Under the pieces are notes generated by a model. The model was not told where the DNA came from and did no database searches. It worked only from the letters and a program-made list of their open reading frames with translations. The position numbers and the translations under genes are program-made. Below, one piece after another: positions 1 through 7,776 of a DNA stretch of 10,344 nucleotides (within the stretch, counting starts at the first letter, position 1; every line of letters begins with the position of its first letter). The stretch comes from Pedobacter sp. (GTDB lineage: Bacteria > Bacteroidota > Bacteroidia > Sphingobacteriales > Sphingobacteriaceae). The DNA lies in NCBI GenBank assembly GCA_028287885.1, contig JAQBOT010000271.1, forward strand, positions 1 through 10,344, written 5' to 3'.

Positions 1-1577
1 CAGGTAGTGCCTATGCCGTTGTTCTGATTGATGGTATACTTGTGGGGAATCCCTCAGGCGTAGGTTCTTCCTTTGATTTAAGAATGTTCGGGATTGATCA
101 AATTGATCGTATAGAGATTTTGAAAGGCGGGCAATCTACAATTTACGGCTCTGACGCAATTGGAGGTGTTATCAATATCATAACTAAAAAAGGCTCACAA
201 AGTGGAAACAGCGTATTCGGGTCAGCAAGCGCAGGCAGTTATGATACTTATAAGGGAACTATTGGAATTAACAGCCACGTAGATAATTTCTCTTACAATA
301 TTGGGTATACTCAGGGTAAAACACAAGGAATTTCGGAAGCCGCCAACCCGGAGGGTAGTTCCGCGATTTTTGATAAAGATGGCAATAAGACTGCGGCAGT
401 TAATGCAAACTTCTCTTTACAGGCCAGCAAGCAATTTAGTATCAGTCCGTTCCTTCGATACTTTTATGGACACTATGACTTTGATGCAAATGCATTTGAA
501 GACAATAACAGCAACAATTACAAACTAAAACATTTCAATGGTGGCTTGAATACCCAATTTGCCTTTACAGGCGGCAAAATAAATCTAAATTACAGCTACG
601 AAAACACGTTTAATAATTCACAGAATCAGTATGGGACAAGTTTGTCGCAAGGAAAGATGAACGTGTTCGACTTGTTCTATAACCAAAACCTAAGTTCGAA
701 TTTGAGTTTGCTTGTGGGTGCCGACAATCGGGTCACCTCACTCCAGGGAAGCTACAATGCCACGACCAATCTTTTCAGTACCTATACTTCCTTATTCTTG
801 CATGACGCCGGGATCTTTAATCTTGAAGTTGGCGGCCGGTACAATAAACACAAACAATATGGAGACAACTATACCTATAGCGTTACACCTTCGATCAATT
901 TACTTAAAGGATTGAAGCTTTTTGGTACACTTTCCACAAACTTCAAGGCTCCGACCCTCGACATGCTGTTCGGTTTGTATGGTGCGAATTTGAACCTTCG
1001 GCCTGAGAAATCGAAGAACTATGAAGCTGGCTTAAATCTGAGCTTGGCTGATGAGAAATTTTCAATAAGGCTTGCAGGCTTCAAAAGAGACTTAACGAAT
1101 GCAATAGTATATGGCAACGTAGGCTATGTGAATCAGCTTAGTCAGCAGGCAAAAGGTTTCGAGCTGGAGCCAGCGGTTAAATTTAGCAAAATAAACATCA
1201 AAGGCTTTTATAGCTATGTAACCGGAACCGAGTTCAATTTCGTGAACAATGCCATGGAAAATACCTTGTTTAGAAGGCCAAAGCACACGATAGGTGTCAA
1301 TGCCGGCTTGCAGGCGACTAAAAATCTGTTTGTAAGTTCCAATTTTAAATACCTGGGCAAGCGCAGCGATGGAGATTTTGATTTTAACAATCCCCGTGTA
1401 GTCACACTTCCTTCGTTTAAACTCGTTGATGTTTATGGAGAGTACGCCTTTGCGGGCCGCAGTTTGAGGGTGTTTGCAGATTTAAAGAATATTCTAAACG
1501 AAAAGTACACTGAATATTATGGATACAACAGCATGGGATTTAATGTGAACGCTGGTGTGAATTTTAATTTCAGATAA
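1..1577 (+). CDS. TonB-dependent outer-membrane receptor, 5'-truncated by the window edge
   Basis: This is the C-terminal 524 residues of a TonB-dependent receptor, an outer-membrane beta-barrel that imports scarce ligands using TonB/ExbBD energy. The reading frame is open from base 3, so the GTG at 42 is not the start. The first 64 or so visible residues are the end of the plug domain: VVLIDG, then DQIDRIEILKGGQSTIYGSDAIGG and VINIITKKG, split here for length. The rest is alternating beta-strand sequence typical of the barrel, including a FKAPTLDMLFG segment, LRPEKSKNYEAG and a C-terminal strand ending NFNFR. The missing part should be the signal peptide, any TonB box and the early plug, perhaps 80-100 residues. 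Size and layout resemble the BtuB/siderophore type rather than the roughly 1000-residue SusC type. The ligand cannot be read from the sequence. It lies 37 nt upstream of a small membrane protein on the same strand, so the two are probably cotranscribed. Confidence 0.93.
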   Translation, partial: GSAYAVVLIDGILVGNPSGVGSSFDLRMFGIDQIDRIEILKGGQSTIYGSDAIGGVINIITKKGSQSGNSVFGSASAGSYDTYKGTIGINSHVDNFSYNIGYTQGKTQGISEAANPEGSSAIFDKDGNKTAAVNANFSLQASKQFSISPFLRYFYGHYDFDANAFEDNNSNNYKLKHFNGGLNTQFAFTGGKINLNYSYENTFNNSQNQYGTSLSQGKMNVFDLFYNQNLSSNLSLLVGADNRVTSLQGSYNATTNLFSTYTSLFLHDAGIFNLEVGGRYNKHKQYGDNYTYSVTPSINLLKGLKLFGTLSTNFKAPTLDMLFGLYGANLNLRPEKSKNYEAGLNLSLADEKFSIRLAGFKRDLTNAIVYGNVGYVNQLSQQAKGFELEPAVKFSKINIKGFYSYVTGTEFNFVNNAMENTLFRRPKHTIGVNAGLQATKNLFVSSNFKYLGKRSDGDFDFNNPRVVTLPSFKLVDVYGEYAFAGRSLRVFADLKNILNEKYTEYYGYNSMGFNVNAGVNFNFR

Positions 1578-1614
1578 AAATCAATAGTTTTGTATTAAAT
1601 AACCAAAAATCAAA

Positions 1615-2211
1615 ATGTCGAACATTAAATTCAACCCGCGTACAATAACCGTATTAATTTTTATCCTGGTAACTGGCCTCTTTAGAGCTCTGATACCAAT
1701 GGTGGGAGACGTTAATATACTGGCTAATTTTTCTGCTGTCGGCGCTATAGCACTGTTTGGCGGTGCGTATTTCAACAGCAACAGCAAAGCTTTCAGCCTT
1801 CCTTTGCTTACCTTATTTCTAAGTGACCTAATTTTATCTTTGACAGTTTATAAAAGCTTTAATAGTGGTTTTTTGTATGAAGGCTGGTACCTTATTTATG
1901 CGGCATTTGCATTGATGGTTTTGGTTGGCAAAATTATCCTTAGAAATGTGAATATCATTAATGTTATTCTTGCAACGTTTGTAACGGTGTTTATTCATTG
2001 GATAGTAACAGATTTCGGAGTTTGGTACGGGTCTGCGATGTATCCGCAAACAATGGCGGGGTTTTCTACTGTACTGGTTAACGCCATTCCATTTGAAGTT
2101 CGATTCCTTGATGGCACATTGGGATACTCCGCGATCATGTTCGGCTTGTTCGAGTACTTGAAAGTAAAATACCCTGTTTTAAATCTAAAGGCCAGCAGAT
2201 TAACTGTTTAG
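1615..2211 (+). CDS. DUF6580-like multi-pass membrane protein, putative transport component
   Basis: This is a 198-residue integral membrane protein with about five or six hydrophobic segments, near residues 11-29, 36-53, 60-77, 87-108, 113-133 and 165-182. Conserved-looking stretches are NFSAVGAIALFGGAYF (38-53), LSD (69-71), HWIVTDFGVWYGSAMYP (128-144) and NAIPFE (156-161). I recognise these as typical of the family named DUF6580 putative transport proteins. The size and the paucity of charge resemble small substrate-binding membrane subunits such as ECF S components, but this is resemblance only. It starts 37 nt after a TonB-dependent receptor gene, so it may carry that receptor's ligand across the inner membrane; that is inference from position. 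The ATG at 1615 follows an A-rich leader with no Shine-Dalgarno sequence. A strong hairpin lies 34 nt past the stop. Confidence 0.82.
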   Translation: MSNIKFNPRTITVLIFILVTGLFRALIPMVGDVNILANFSAVGAIALFGGAYFNSNSKAFSLPLLTLFLSDLILSLTVYKSFNSGFLYEGWYLIYAAFALMVLVGKIILRNVNIINVILATFVTVFIHWIVTDFGVWYGSAMYPQTMAGFSTVLVNAIPFEVRFLDGTLGYSAIMFGLFEYLKVKYPVLNLKASRLTV

Positions 2212-2245
2212 TAGATTGACGATCTAATAGTCATTGCCTTAAATA

Positions 2246-2314
2246 AAAAGACCCTTAACCTTTGCAATGTCTCCAAACTATTGGGGTCAGACCATAGCCA
2301 GTTAAGGGTTTTTT
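2246..2314. terminator. Bidirectional intrinsic terminator with a nested hairpin
   Basis: ACCCTTAAC (2251-2259) pairs with GTTAAGGGT (2301-2309). The stem extends outward through a G-T pair and flanking A/T runs, so each strand ends in a T-rich tail. The 41-nt loop holds a second small hairpin, CTCCAA (2271-2276) with TTGGGG (2281-2286) around ACTA. It sits between two convergent genes ending at 2211 and 2327 and can serve both. Confidence 0.8.
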
Positions 2315-2326
2315 ATTCACCCGAAT

Positions 2327-2626
2327 TTAGCTTGCGAGATCGTTCGTCAGTTCTGTTTCAATTGCTTGTCCAATTTGCTCGATTGTTTTCGCATCTAGCT
2401 CGAGATTAGGATTGTCATTACTTTCATCTTTCTGGTGAAAGGGAAGATCTCCAGCTGTCAATTCTTCAGCTGGAACACCTCTCCATGCTGCGCCATTGGT
2501 TTCTTTACGAACGGCGCCCAGGATGCTTCCAAAGTAAACAACCTTAAAAAGTTCTTTGTCTACAGGCAATATCGTTAAGGTAAGCGGTTGATCTTTTATT
2601 AATATTTTAATGTTAAATGGATCCAT
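2327..2626 (-). CDS. Conserved-looking small protein of unknown function, 99 aa
   Basis: I do not recognise a characterised family. The open frame extends upstream to 2785, but the best start is the ATG at 2624-2626. From there the protein opens with MDPFNIKILIKDQPLTLTIL, an amphipathic beta-type sequence. Upstream of that Met the translation is a run of basic and low-complexity residues, more like untranslated DNA. With this start the protein is 99 residues, cytoplasmic, with no signal peptide or membrane segment. Residues 1-41 look like a small beta-sheet domain (KVVYFGSILGAVRK), and residues 49-99 are acidic with a short amphipathic helix (TIEQIGQAIETEL). It is transcribed divergently from the ergothioneine operon, with 183 bp between the starts, and ends 13 nt from a bidirectional terminator. 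A longer product starting at about 2705 (MVRKIISC) is possible but less likely. No function is assigned. Confidence 0.62.
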   Translation of the reverse strand: MDPFNIKILIKDQPLTLTILPVDKELFKVVYFGSILGAVRKETNGAAWRGVPAEELTAGDLPFHQKDESNDNPNLELDAKTIEQIGQAIETELTNDLAS

Positions 2627-2809
2627 GTTCAAATAACCAAAGGACAGATTTTTTGTTTTGAGATGGGTGTAGGCGCTACCACAGGAAATTATTTTTCTTA
2701 CCATTAATCGGCTTTTTACCAAATTAAACCTATTTTTATAATTGAGCAGGTTGGGAAGAAGGTCTATAAATACCGAAGAAATCAATCGCGCCGTTTAAGA
2801 TCATTACCT

Positions 2810-3991
2810 ATGGAAAGAATTGATGCAATTTTAGAAGGCAATGAAACCCTTCTTCATCAATACAAGAGGGTCAGGTCCCATAGTGAAGCCATCTGTTCTT
2901 CACTTGAAAAAGAAGACTATGTGGTACAACCCGTAGCTGATGTTAGCCCCCCAAAATGGCACCTGGGACATACAACCTGGTTTTTTGAAACATTCATCCT
3001 TACCACTTATCTGGAAAACTACATTCCGTATAATTTAGACTACCACTTCGTATTCAACAGTTATTATGAGACCTTAGGTGCAAGGGTAATCCGGACAGAC
3101 AGAGGTAATTTAAGCAGACCCACCGTAGATGAAGTTTATCGGTACCGTCGATATGTAGATGAAGCAATGCAAATCTACCTGCAGCAGGATATTCCAGAGA
3201 CAGTCTCGGTGCTTTTAGAACTCGGCTTAAATCACGAACAACAACATCAGGAGCTTTTGTGGTATGACATCAAGTACATTCTCGGTCATAACCCCTTATT
3301 TCCGAAATATGCGGATCATAACATTGAAGGTCATTTAAAAATGCAATCTGATGCCTGGATTGATATTCAAGAAGGTATTTATGAGATTGGGCATAGAGGT
3401 GAAGGCTTTTGTTTCGACAATGAACTAAACAGGCACAAAGTTTATTTGCAGGAGGGAAGTATAGCCGCCGGCTTGGTTACAAATGGAGCTTACCTGGCTT
3501 TTATGGAAGCAGGGGGATATGAAGATTTCAGGTATTGGCATGCCGAGGGCTGGGACTGGGTTAAGAACAATAAAGTAAAATCTCCATGTTATTGGCACAA
3601 AATAGATGGAAAATGGTGGAGATATGGTTTGTCGGGACTGGAGTTATTGAAAGCTGATGATCCTGTGTCCCACGTATCCTATTACGAAGCGTCTGCTTAT
3701 GCGCAATGGTGCGGATGCCGGCTTCCCACGGAATTCGAATGGGAGGCAATGAGCGGGAAAATGAACTGGGGAGAGTTGTGGGAGTGGACCGAAAGTGCAT
3801 ATCTTCCATATCCTGGCTTTACAAGAGCGGAAGGTGCCATCGGTGAGTATAATGGAAAATTTATGGTGAACCAAAAGGTATTAAGAGGAGCCTCAATCGC
3901 GACTCCGGCCCAGCATAGCCGACCAAGTTATAGAAACTTTTTTCATGCGGATTTAAATTGGATGTTCAGTGGAATAAGACTAGCAAAGTGA
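2810..3991 (+). CDS. egtB: Ergothioneine biosynthesis sulfoxide synthase EgtB
   Basis: EgtB is a cytoplasmic non-heme iron enzyme. It uses O2 to join hercynine to the sulfur of gamma-glutamylcysteine or cysteine, giving a sulfoxide precursor of ergothioneine. At 393 residues it is slightly shorter than the mycobacterial enzyme, about 430. Residues 12-160 form the DinB-type four-helix domain with [12 protein letters not shown] (50-60 region) and NHEQQHQEL (141-149). By family knowledge the 3-His iron site should be His54, His142 and His146. Residues 185-393 form the formylglycine-generating-enzyme-like lectin fold, with [40 protein letters not shown] and a terminal [10 protein letters not shown]. 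The stop is one base before the egtD start, indicating an operon. The 183-bp upstream region contains TATAATTG at 2737-2744, a weak match to the Bacteroidota -7 element TAnnTTTG; I would not rely on it. The cysteine donor cannot be read with certainty. Confidence 0.95.
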   Translation: MERIDAILEGNETLLHQYKRVRSHSEAICSSLEKEDYVVQPVADVSPPKWHLGHTTWFFETFILTTYLENYIPYNLDYHFVFNSYYETLGARVIRTDRGNLSRPTVDEVYRYRRYVDEAMQIYLQQDIPETVSVLLELGLNHEQQHQELLWYDIKYILGHNPLFPKYADHNIEGHLKMQSDAWIDIQEGIYEIGHRGEGFCFDNELNRHKVYLQEGSIAAGLVTNGAYLAFMEAGGYEDFRYWHAEGWDWVKNNKVKSPCYWHKIDGKWWRYGLSGLELLKADDPVSHVSYYEASAYAQWCGCRLPTEFEWEAMSGKMNWGELWEWTESAYLPYPGFTRAEGAIGEYNGKFMVNQKVLRGASIATPAQHSRPSYRNFFHADLNWMFSGIRLAK

Positions 3992-3992
3992 T

Positions 3993-4931
3993 ATGAACAA
4001 CTTTTTAACGGAGGTGCTTCAGGATCTCGGAGCTAAGCCTAAGTCCCTACGATCGAAGTATTTTTATGATGAGGTGGGCGATAAGCTCTTTCAAGAGATA
4101 ATGAACTGCAATGAATATTATCCTACTACATGTGAAGCGGAAATCTTAGAAAGCAAGGCAGAAGTAATTGCAAGGACATTAAGAAATGGATTTGACTGCT
4201 TTGATCTCTTAGAACTTGGCGCCGGTGATGCGACAAAAACAACTTTTGTTCTTAAAGAACTGGTTGCACAAGGGCTACAAATGACCTACATGCCAGTTGA
4301 TATCTCTGCCAATATCATTGAATACCTGAATTCAAGCTTGTCCTCAAAGATTCCCGGACTTATTGTCGAGGGATTACACGGTGAGTATTTCGAAATGGTT
4401 GATGAAGCAAATAGACGCTCAACGAATCATAAAGCGGTGTTATTTCTTGGTGGTAATATCGGAAATATGCCACCTGATCAAGCGCTTGTTTTCTGTAAGA
4501 AGTTGGCGACATCCCTTCAAAAGGGCGATCTGGTATTGTTGGGCTTCGATTTAAAGAAAAATCCTGCTGTGATTCGTGCAGCGTACAGTGATTCTGGCGG
4601 ACTGACAAAGGCTTTCAACTTGAATTTGTTAACCCGGATCAACAAAGAGTTGGATGGAAACTTTGATGTATCGAAGTTCGAACATTATGCAAGCTACGAT
4701 CCCGCTACAGGGGCATGTAAAAGCTTCTTAATTAGCTTAAAGCCTCAAGAAGTGATAATCTCTGGAAATAAATTTCATTTTGATCAGGATGAATACATTT
4801 ATATGGAAATAAGCCAGAAGTACAGTTTGGAAGAAATTAACGGAATGGCGCGAGAAGCTGGATTTACAATCGTTGAGCACTTCTTCGATTCTAAACAATG
4901 GTTTCTGGATACGGTATGGAGGGTGGTTTAA
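3993..4931 (+). CDS. egtD: L-histidine N-alpha-methyltransferase EgtD
   Basis: EgtD makes hercynine by three S-adenosylmethionine-dependent methylations of the histidine alpha-amino group, the first step of ergothioneine synthesis. At 312 residues it is close to the mycobacterial length of about 320. The Rossmann-type SAM site shows as LELGAGDATKT (73-83), PVDIS (101-105) and LFLGGNIGNM (150-159), with FDLKKN (185-190) further on. Residues matching the known histidine-binding set are visible: a Tyr in NEYYPT (40-45), Asn155, Tyr198, and Glu272/Ser274 in MEIS. None of the expected catalytic or binding positions appears lost. It starts 1 nt after egtB. Its last 16 nt overlap the ATG at 4916 of the lycopene-cyclase-family gene, so translation of the three is probably coupled. 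No hairpin is seen at either junction. Confidence 0.95.
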   Translation: MNNFLTEVLQDLGAKPKSLRSKYFYDEVGDKLFQEIMNCNEYYPTTCEAEILESKAEVIARTLRNGFDCFDLLELGAGDATKTTFVLKELVAQGLQMTYMPVDISANIIEYLNSSLSSKIPGLIVEGLHGEYFEMVDEANRRSTNHKAVLFLGGNIGNMPPDQALVFCKKLATSLQKGDLVLLGFDLKKNPAVIRAAYSDSGGLTKAFNLNLLTRINKELDGNFDVSKFEHYASYDPATGACKSFLISLKPQEVIISGNKFHFDQDEYIYMEISQKYSLEEINGMAREAGFTIVEHFFDSKQWFLDTVWRVV

Positions 4932-6106
4932 AGAAGTCCCGGAGTTGCGATATTATAATTGCAGGAGCCGGACTTGCTGGTTTCAGCCTTCTTTACCGGG
5001 CTATGCAAGCTGGGCATTGGAAAGATCTTACGATAATCGTTGTCGACAAATGCACAACAAGCGATCGGCCAACAAAAAACTGGTCCTTTTGGAAGCGATC
5101 TACAGGTCCCTTTGATCACTTGATCTGTAAAAGCTGGAACAACTTGTCTTTTTTTACCAATTCCGGCGTTCGTAAAGATTTGGATTTGAATGGATACTCC
5201 TATCACACGATTAAGAGCCAGGACTTTTATACACACTGTCGGGCTTATTTAATGGGATGCAAAAACATCAGTTTCATTGATGATGAGATATTAACGATTA
5301 CTACCGAAGATGTGCAGTGTTTTTTAGATACGGCAAGTCATAGTTTGACCTCCACCTATTTGTTTAACTCCATTTATACGAAGCCAAGGCTGGAGGCTGA
5401 AACCCAATATTTTCTTCAACATTTTAAAGGGCTGCTTATTAAGACGTCGCAACCGGTGTTAAATCCTGAAGAGGCATACTTAATGGATTTCCGTACCAGT
5501 CAGGAACATGGAACTTCATTTTTTTACACGCTACCAATGGCTGCAAATGCGGTATTTGTGGAGTATACTATTTTTTCCAAAACTGTAATAGCTGAACGTG
5601 AGTATGACGAAAAGTTGAGTACCTATCTGCGGGATGTACTAAAAGTGAGAGAATACGAGGTTGCAGAACATGAATATGGAGTTATTCCTATGACAGATCA
5701 TATATTCCCGAGGTTTCAGGGGAACATAATAAACATTGGGTCAGCCGGGGGGGATACAAGAGGAGCGACTGGTTATACTTTTACCAATATGCAAAAAACC
5801 ATTAGTTCTATTTTGACATGTTGGTCGGCTAATGGAAATCCATTTTTTCATTCTGAAAACATCAGCCTAAAGCATAAAATCTATGATTCCTGCCTATTAA
5901 ATGTGTTAAATTCAGGTGAGTACAAAGGAAATAAAATTTTTGAAGACTTATTTATGCGCAGCAAAGCGTCTACTATATTCGCATTTTTAGATGCAGAAAG
6001 CATGCTTCTAGAGGATGTCTCAGTAATTGCTAGTTTAAAGCCCTGGGCTTTTTTGAAAGGAATGACAGCTGTACTGTCAAGCAGGTTTAAATCGTTTTTG
6101 AGGTAA
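4916..6106 (+). CDS. Lycopene-cyclase-family (CrtY/CrtL-like) flavoprotein
   Basis: Members of this family bind FAD/NAD(P)H and convert the linear ends of lycopene into beta-ionone rings without net redox change, usually at the membrane. From the ATG at 4916 it has 396 residues, normal for the family. Near the N-terminus is the dinucleotide-binding motif DIIIAGAGLAGFSLL (residues 12-26), followed by acidic VVD (42-44). Further family signatures are TKNWSFW (53-59), YLMDFRT (188-194), FVEYT (214-218, retaining the Glu equated with the catalytic acid of CrtY FxEET-like motifs), GVIPMTD (255-261), GSAGG (275-279) and TGYTF (285-289). An in-frame ATG at 4898 would add six residues; 4916 is preferred because the fold begins just after it and a GGA lies 6 nt upstream. 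It overlaps egtD. No phytoene synthase or desaturase gene is in view, so the true substrate is unproven. Confidence 0.85.
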   Translation: MEGGLKKSRSCDIIIAGAGLAGFSLLYRAMQAGHWKDLTIIVVDKCTTSDRPTKNWSFWKRSTGPFDHLICKSWNNLSFFTNSGVRKDLDLNGYSYHTIKSQDFYTHCRAYLMGCKNISFIDDEILTITTEDVQCFLDTASHSLTSTYLFNSIYTKPRLEAETQYFLQHFKGLLIKTSQPVLNPEEAYLMDFRTSQEHGTSFFYTLPMAANAVFVEYTIFSKTVIAEREYDEKLSTYLRDVLKVREYEVAEHEYGVIPMTDHIFPRFQGNIINIGSAGGDTRGATGYTFTNMQKTISSILTCWSANGNPFFHSENISLKHKIYDSCLLNVLNSGEYKGNKIFEDLFMRSKASTIFAFLDAESMLLEDVSVIASLKPWAFLKGMTAVLSSRFKSFLR

Positions 6107-6134
6107 AACATACCGACCAACTCTGCTTACATGA

Positions 6135-6170
6135 AAAAAGCCGATCACCATATAAGGTGATCGGCTTTTT
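6135..6170. terminator. Perfect 15-bp bidirectional intrinsic terminator
   Basis: AAAAAGCCGATCACC (6135-6149) and GGTGATCGGCTTTTT (6156-6170) pair without mismatch around a 6-nt loop. There is a T run at the 3' side on both strands. It lies between the ends of the lycopene-cyclase-family gene (6106, +) and the OmpA-family gene (6189, -) and should stop transcription from both. Confidence 0.92.
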
Positions 6171-6188
6171 CAGTAATTACTTTGTTTA

Positions 6189-7517
6189 TTAAAACAATGA
6201 GAACTCTACGCGTCTGTTTTTCTGACGACCTTGAGCAGTACTATTGCTTGCTATTGGTTGATTCGGTCCGTAACCTGTTGCTTCAATTCTTGAAGCATTT
6301 GCACCTTTAGAAACCAAATATGCTTTGATTGATTCAGCTCTGTCTTTAGACAATCTTAAGTTCAATGCCATAGAACCTGTGTTGTCTGTGTGACCCGCTA
6401 ATTTCAAGCTGAAGTTTTTCTGAACCAATAGTTCAGCTACACGGTCTAATGTTGGGTATGATACTGAACGGATTGTTGCTTTACCTAAGTCAAATTCAAG
6501 ATTTTTGATGGCTTCATCAACAACCTTACGGTCAGCTTCTGTTACAATTACGCGTTCTCTTACAACGGGAGCAGGTGTTCTTAGTGGACATCCGGCTCCA
6601 TCAACTACAGAACCTTTTGTTGTTCCAGGACATTTATCAAATTTGTTTGCTACACCATCTCCATCTGTATCGCCCATTTCTTCGGCATACTTTTGTTGAT
6701 CACGTAATGCATTTTGTTCTTGTGTAGATAATGCTCTTCTTAACTCGTCGCTTTCGGCTGCAGTTTGCTCACGAAGGGCAGCTAATGCGCTGTAGTTTGA
6801 TAATTGAGGAGAAGATTTTTTACCTAAAGAGATCTCAATACCAGCATGTGCGTAAGAGAATCTGTCGTTAGCAGCTGTTGCAGCACCATCGAAGTTGTTG
6901 GTTTTCATGAAATTCACGTCATAACCAAAGTCTAGGTTTACTGTATTAGACAGACCGAATTTCAAGCCTGCACCAATTGGTATGAACCAGTTTTCATTGT
7001 AAGGTGTTCCTGCTAGTAATGCTCCGCCTGCGGTAATACCAGTAGTGCTTGCACTTGATGACATGTAACCTGCACCTGCTGTGAAGTAAGGAGATAATAC
7101 GCTGTTTTTGTGGTTCAAGCTTAAATTAGCTAAAGTAAAGTTAGCTTTTACAGCTGCTGACCAGTCGATACGGGTTAAGAAACTTGCCTCTGGTCCAGTT
7201 GTGGATGTTGAAGAGTTGTAACCTTTAACTTTTCCAGCAAGGAAATCTGCTTGAACACCAAAACCTGGTAAAATTTGCTTTTTAATGTAACCACCGTAAC
7301 CCCAAGCTTCTTGTGGAGTATTGAAGTCGCCATTGTTTCTGTTGTTAAATGGAGTATAATGGGTTAACATACCGCCATTTAAGCCGATTGACCATGTTCT
7401 GAAATCTTTCTTTGAAAAACGTTGTGTTGTATCAGGTGTGATGTCCTGTGCGAATAGTCCGGATGATAATCCTACTAAGGATAAAATCATCGCTGATTTT
7501 GTAATTTTTGAATTCAT
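6189..7517 (-). CDS. OmpA-family outer-membrane protein with TSP3 calcium-binding repeat
   Basis: This 442-residue exported protein most likely links the outer membrane to peptidoglycan. Residues 1-24 are a signal peptide (MNSKITKSAMILSLVGLSSG, then LFAQ), cleaved near Ala23/Gln24. Residues 40-232 are aromatic, glycine-rich beta-strand sequence forming an outer-membrane barrel. Residues 243-281 are a helical, Glu/Gln/Ala-rich linker. DTDGDGVANKFDKCPGTTKG (283-302) is a thrombospondin type-3 repeat with the usual Asp ladder and Cys pair (296, 310). Residues 325-442 are the OmpA domain, with FDLGKATI, GHTDNTG and NLRLSKDRA. Asp378 and Arg393 have the spacing of the known diaminopimelate-binding pair in OmpA. 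The protein ends in EFSLF. It is a single-gene unit with a shared terminator downstream and a 377-bp region upstream. It is probably abundant and constitutively expressed; that is inference from the family. Confidence 0.95.
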   Translation of the reverse strand: MNSKITKSAMILSLVGLSSGLFAQDITPDTTQRFSKKDFRTWSIGLNGGMLTHYTPFNNRNNGDFNTPQEAWGYGGYIKKQILPGFGVQADFLAGKVKGYNSSTSTTGPEASFLTRIDWSAAVKANFTLANLSLNHKNSVLSPYFTAGAGYMSSSASTTGITAGGALLAGTPYNENWFIPIGAGLKFGLSNTVNLDFGYDVNFMKTNNFDGAATAANDRFSYAHAGIEISLGKKSSPQLSNYSALAALREQTAAESDELRRALSTQEQNALRDQQKYAEEMGDTDGDGVANKFDKCPGTTKGSVVDGAGCPLRTPAPVVRERVIVTEADRKVVDEAIKNLEFDLGKATIRSVSYPTLDRVAELLVQKNFSLKLAGHTDNTGSMALNLRLSKDRAESIKAYLVSKGANASRIEATGYGPNQPIASNSTAQGRQKNRRVEFSLF

Positions 7518-7561
7518 TTCTTTAACAGTTTAGATATTGTATAATCTTAATCTTTTCTGTT

Positions 7562-7590
7562 ACGCTATAAGTAATAACCCTGCCAACTCT
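7562..7590 (-). promoter_or_regulatory. Possible promoter of the OmpA-family gene
   Basis: On the minus strand TTGGCA is followed after 11 nt by TATAG, and the TATAG ends 47 nt before the ATG. A similar TTGGCA-to-TATAG pair with 13-nt spacing occurs before the lipoprotein gene at 10048. The canonical Bacteroidota pattern (TTTG, about 19 nt, TAnnTTTG) is not present, so this is a weak proposal. Confidence 0.22.
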
Positions 7591-7776
7591 TTAATTCCAT
7601 AGTTTAATTTAATAAGACGTTGACAATTAAGCTATTAAAAAGTATTCTGCATTTTAATTTGAATGCTGCGTTTTCTTTGCTAGCTGCTTTAAGGTGTATT
7701 TAAAATAGTACAATCAAGGCACTTTTGACAAAAATGGACACTCTATCTCACTTTAGGAGGGTTATATATGGGTTTT

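Noticed and set aside
42..1577. GTG at 42 as the start of the TonB receptor
   Set aside because: The frame is open from base 3 and already encodes plug-domain sequence (AYAVVLIDG), so the gene begins outside the window.
2627..2785. N-terminal extension of the 99-residue protein
   Set aside because: The added 53 residues are basic and low-complexity and occupy the divergent promoter region; the MDPFNIKIL start is the natural domain start.
4898..4915. Earlier ATG of the lycopene-cyclase-family gene
   Set aside because: Possible, but it adds only six residues outside the fold; 4916 has the better upstream GGA and shorter overlap. The choice is not certain.
6134..6171. Inverted repeat as an operator or mobile-element end
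   Set aside because: A perfect stem with T runs on both strands between two convergent gene ends is explained fully as a bidirectional terminator.
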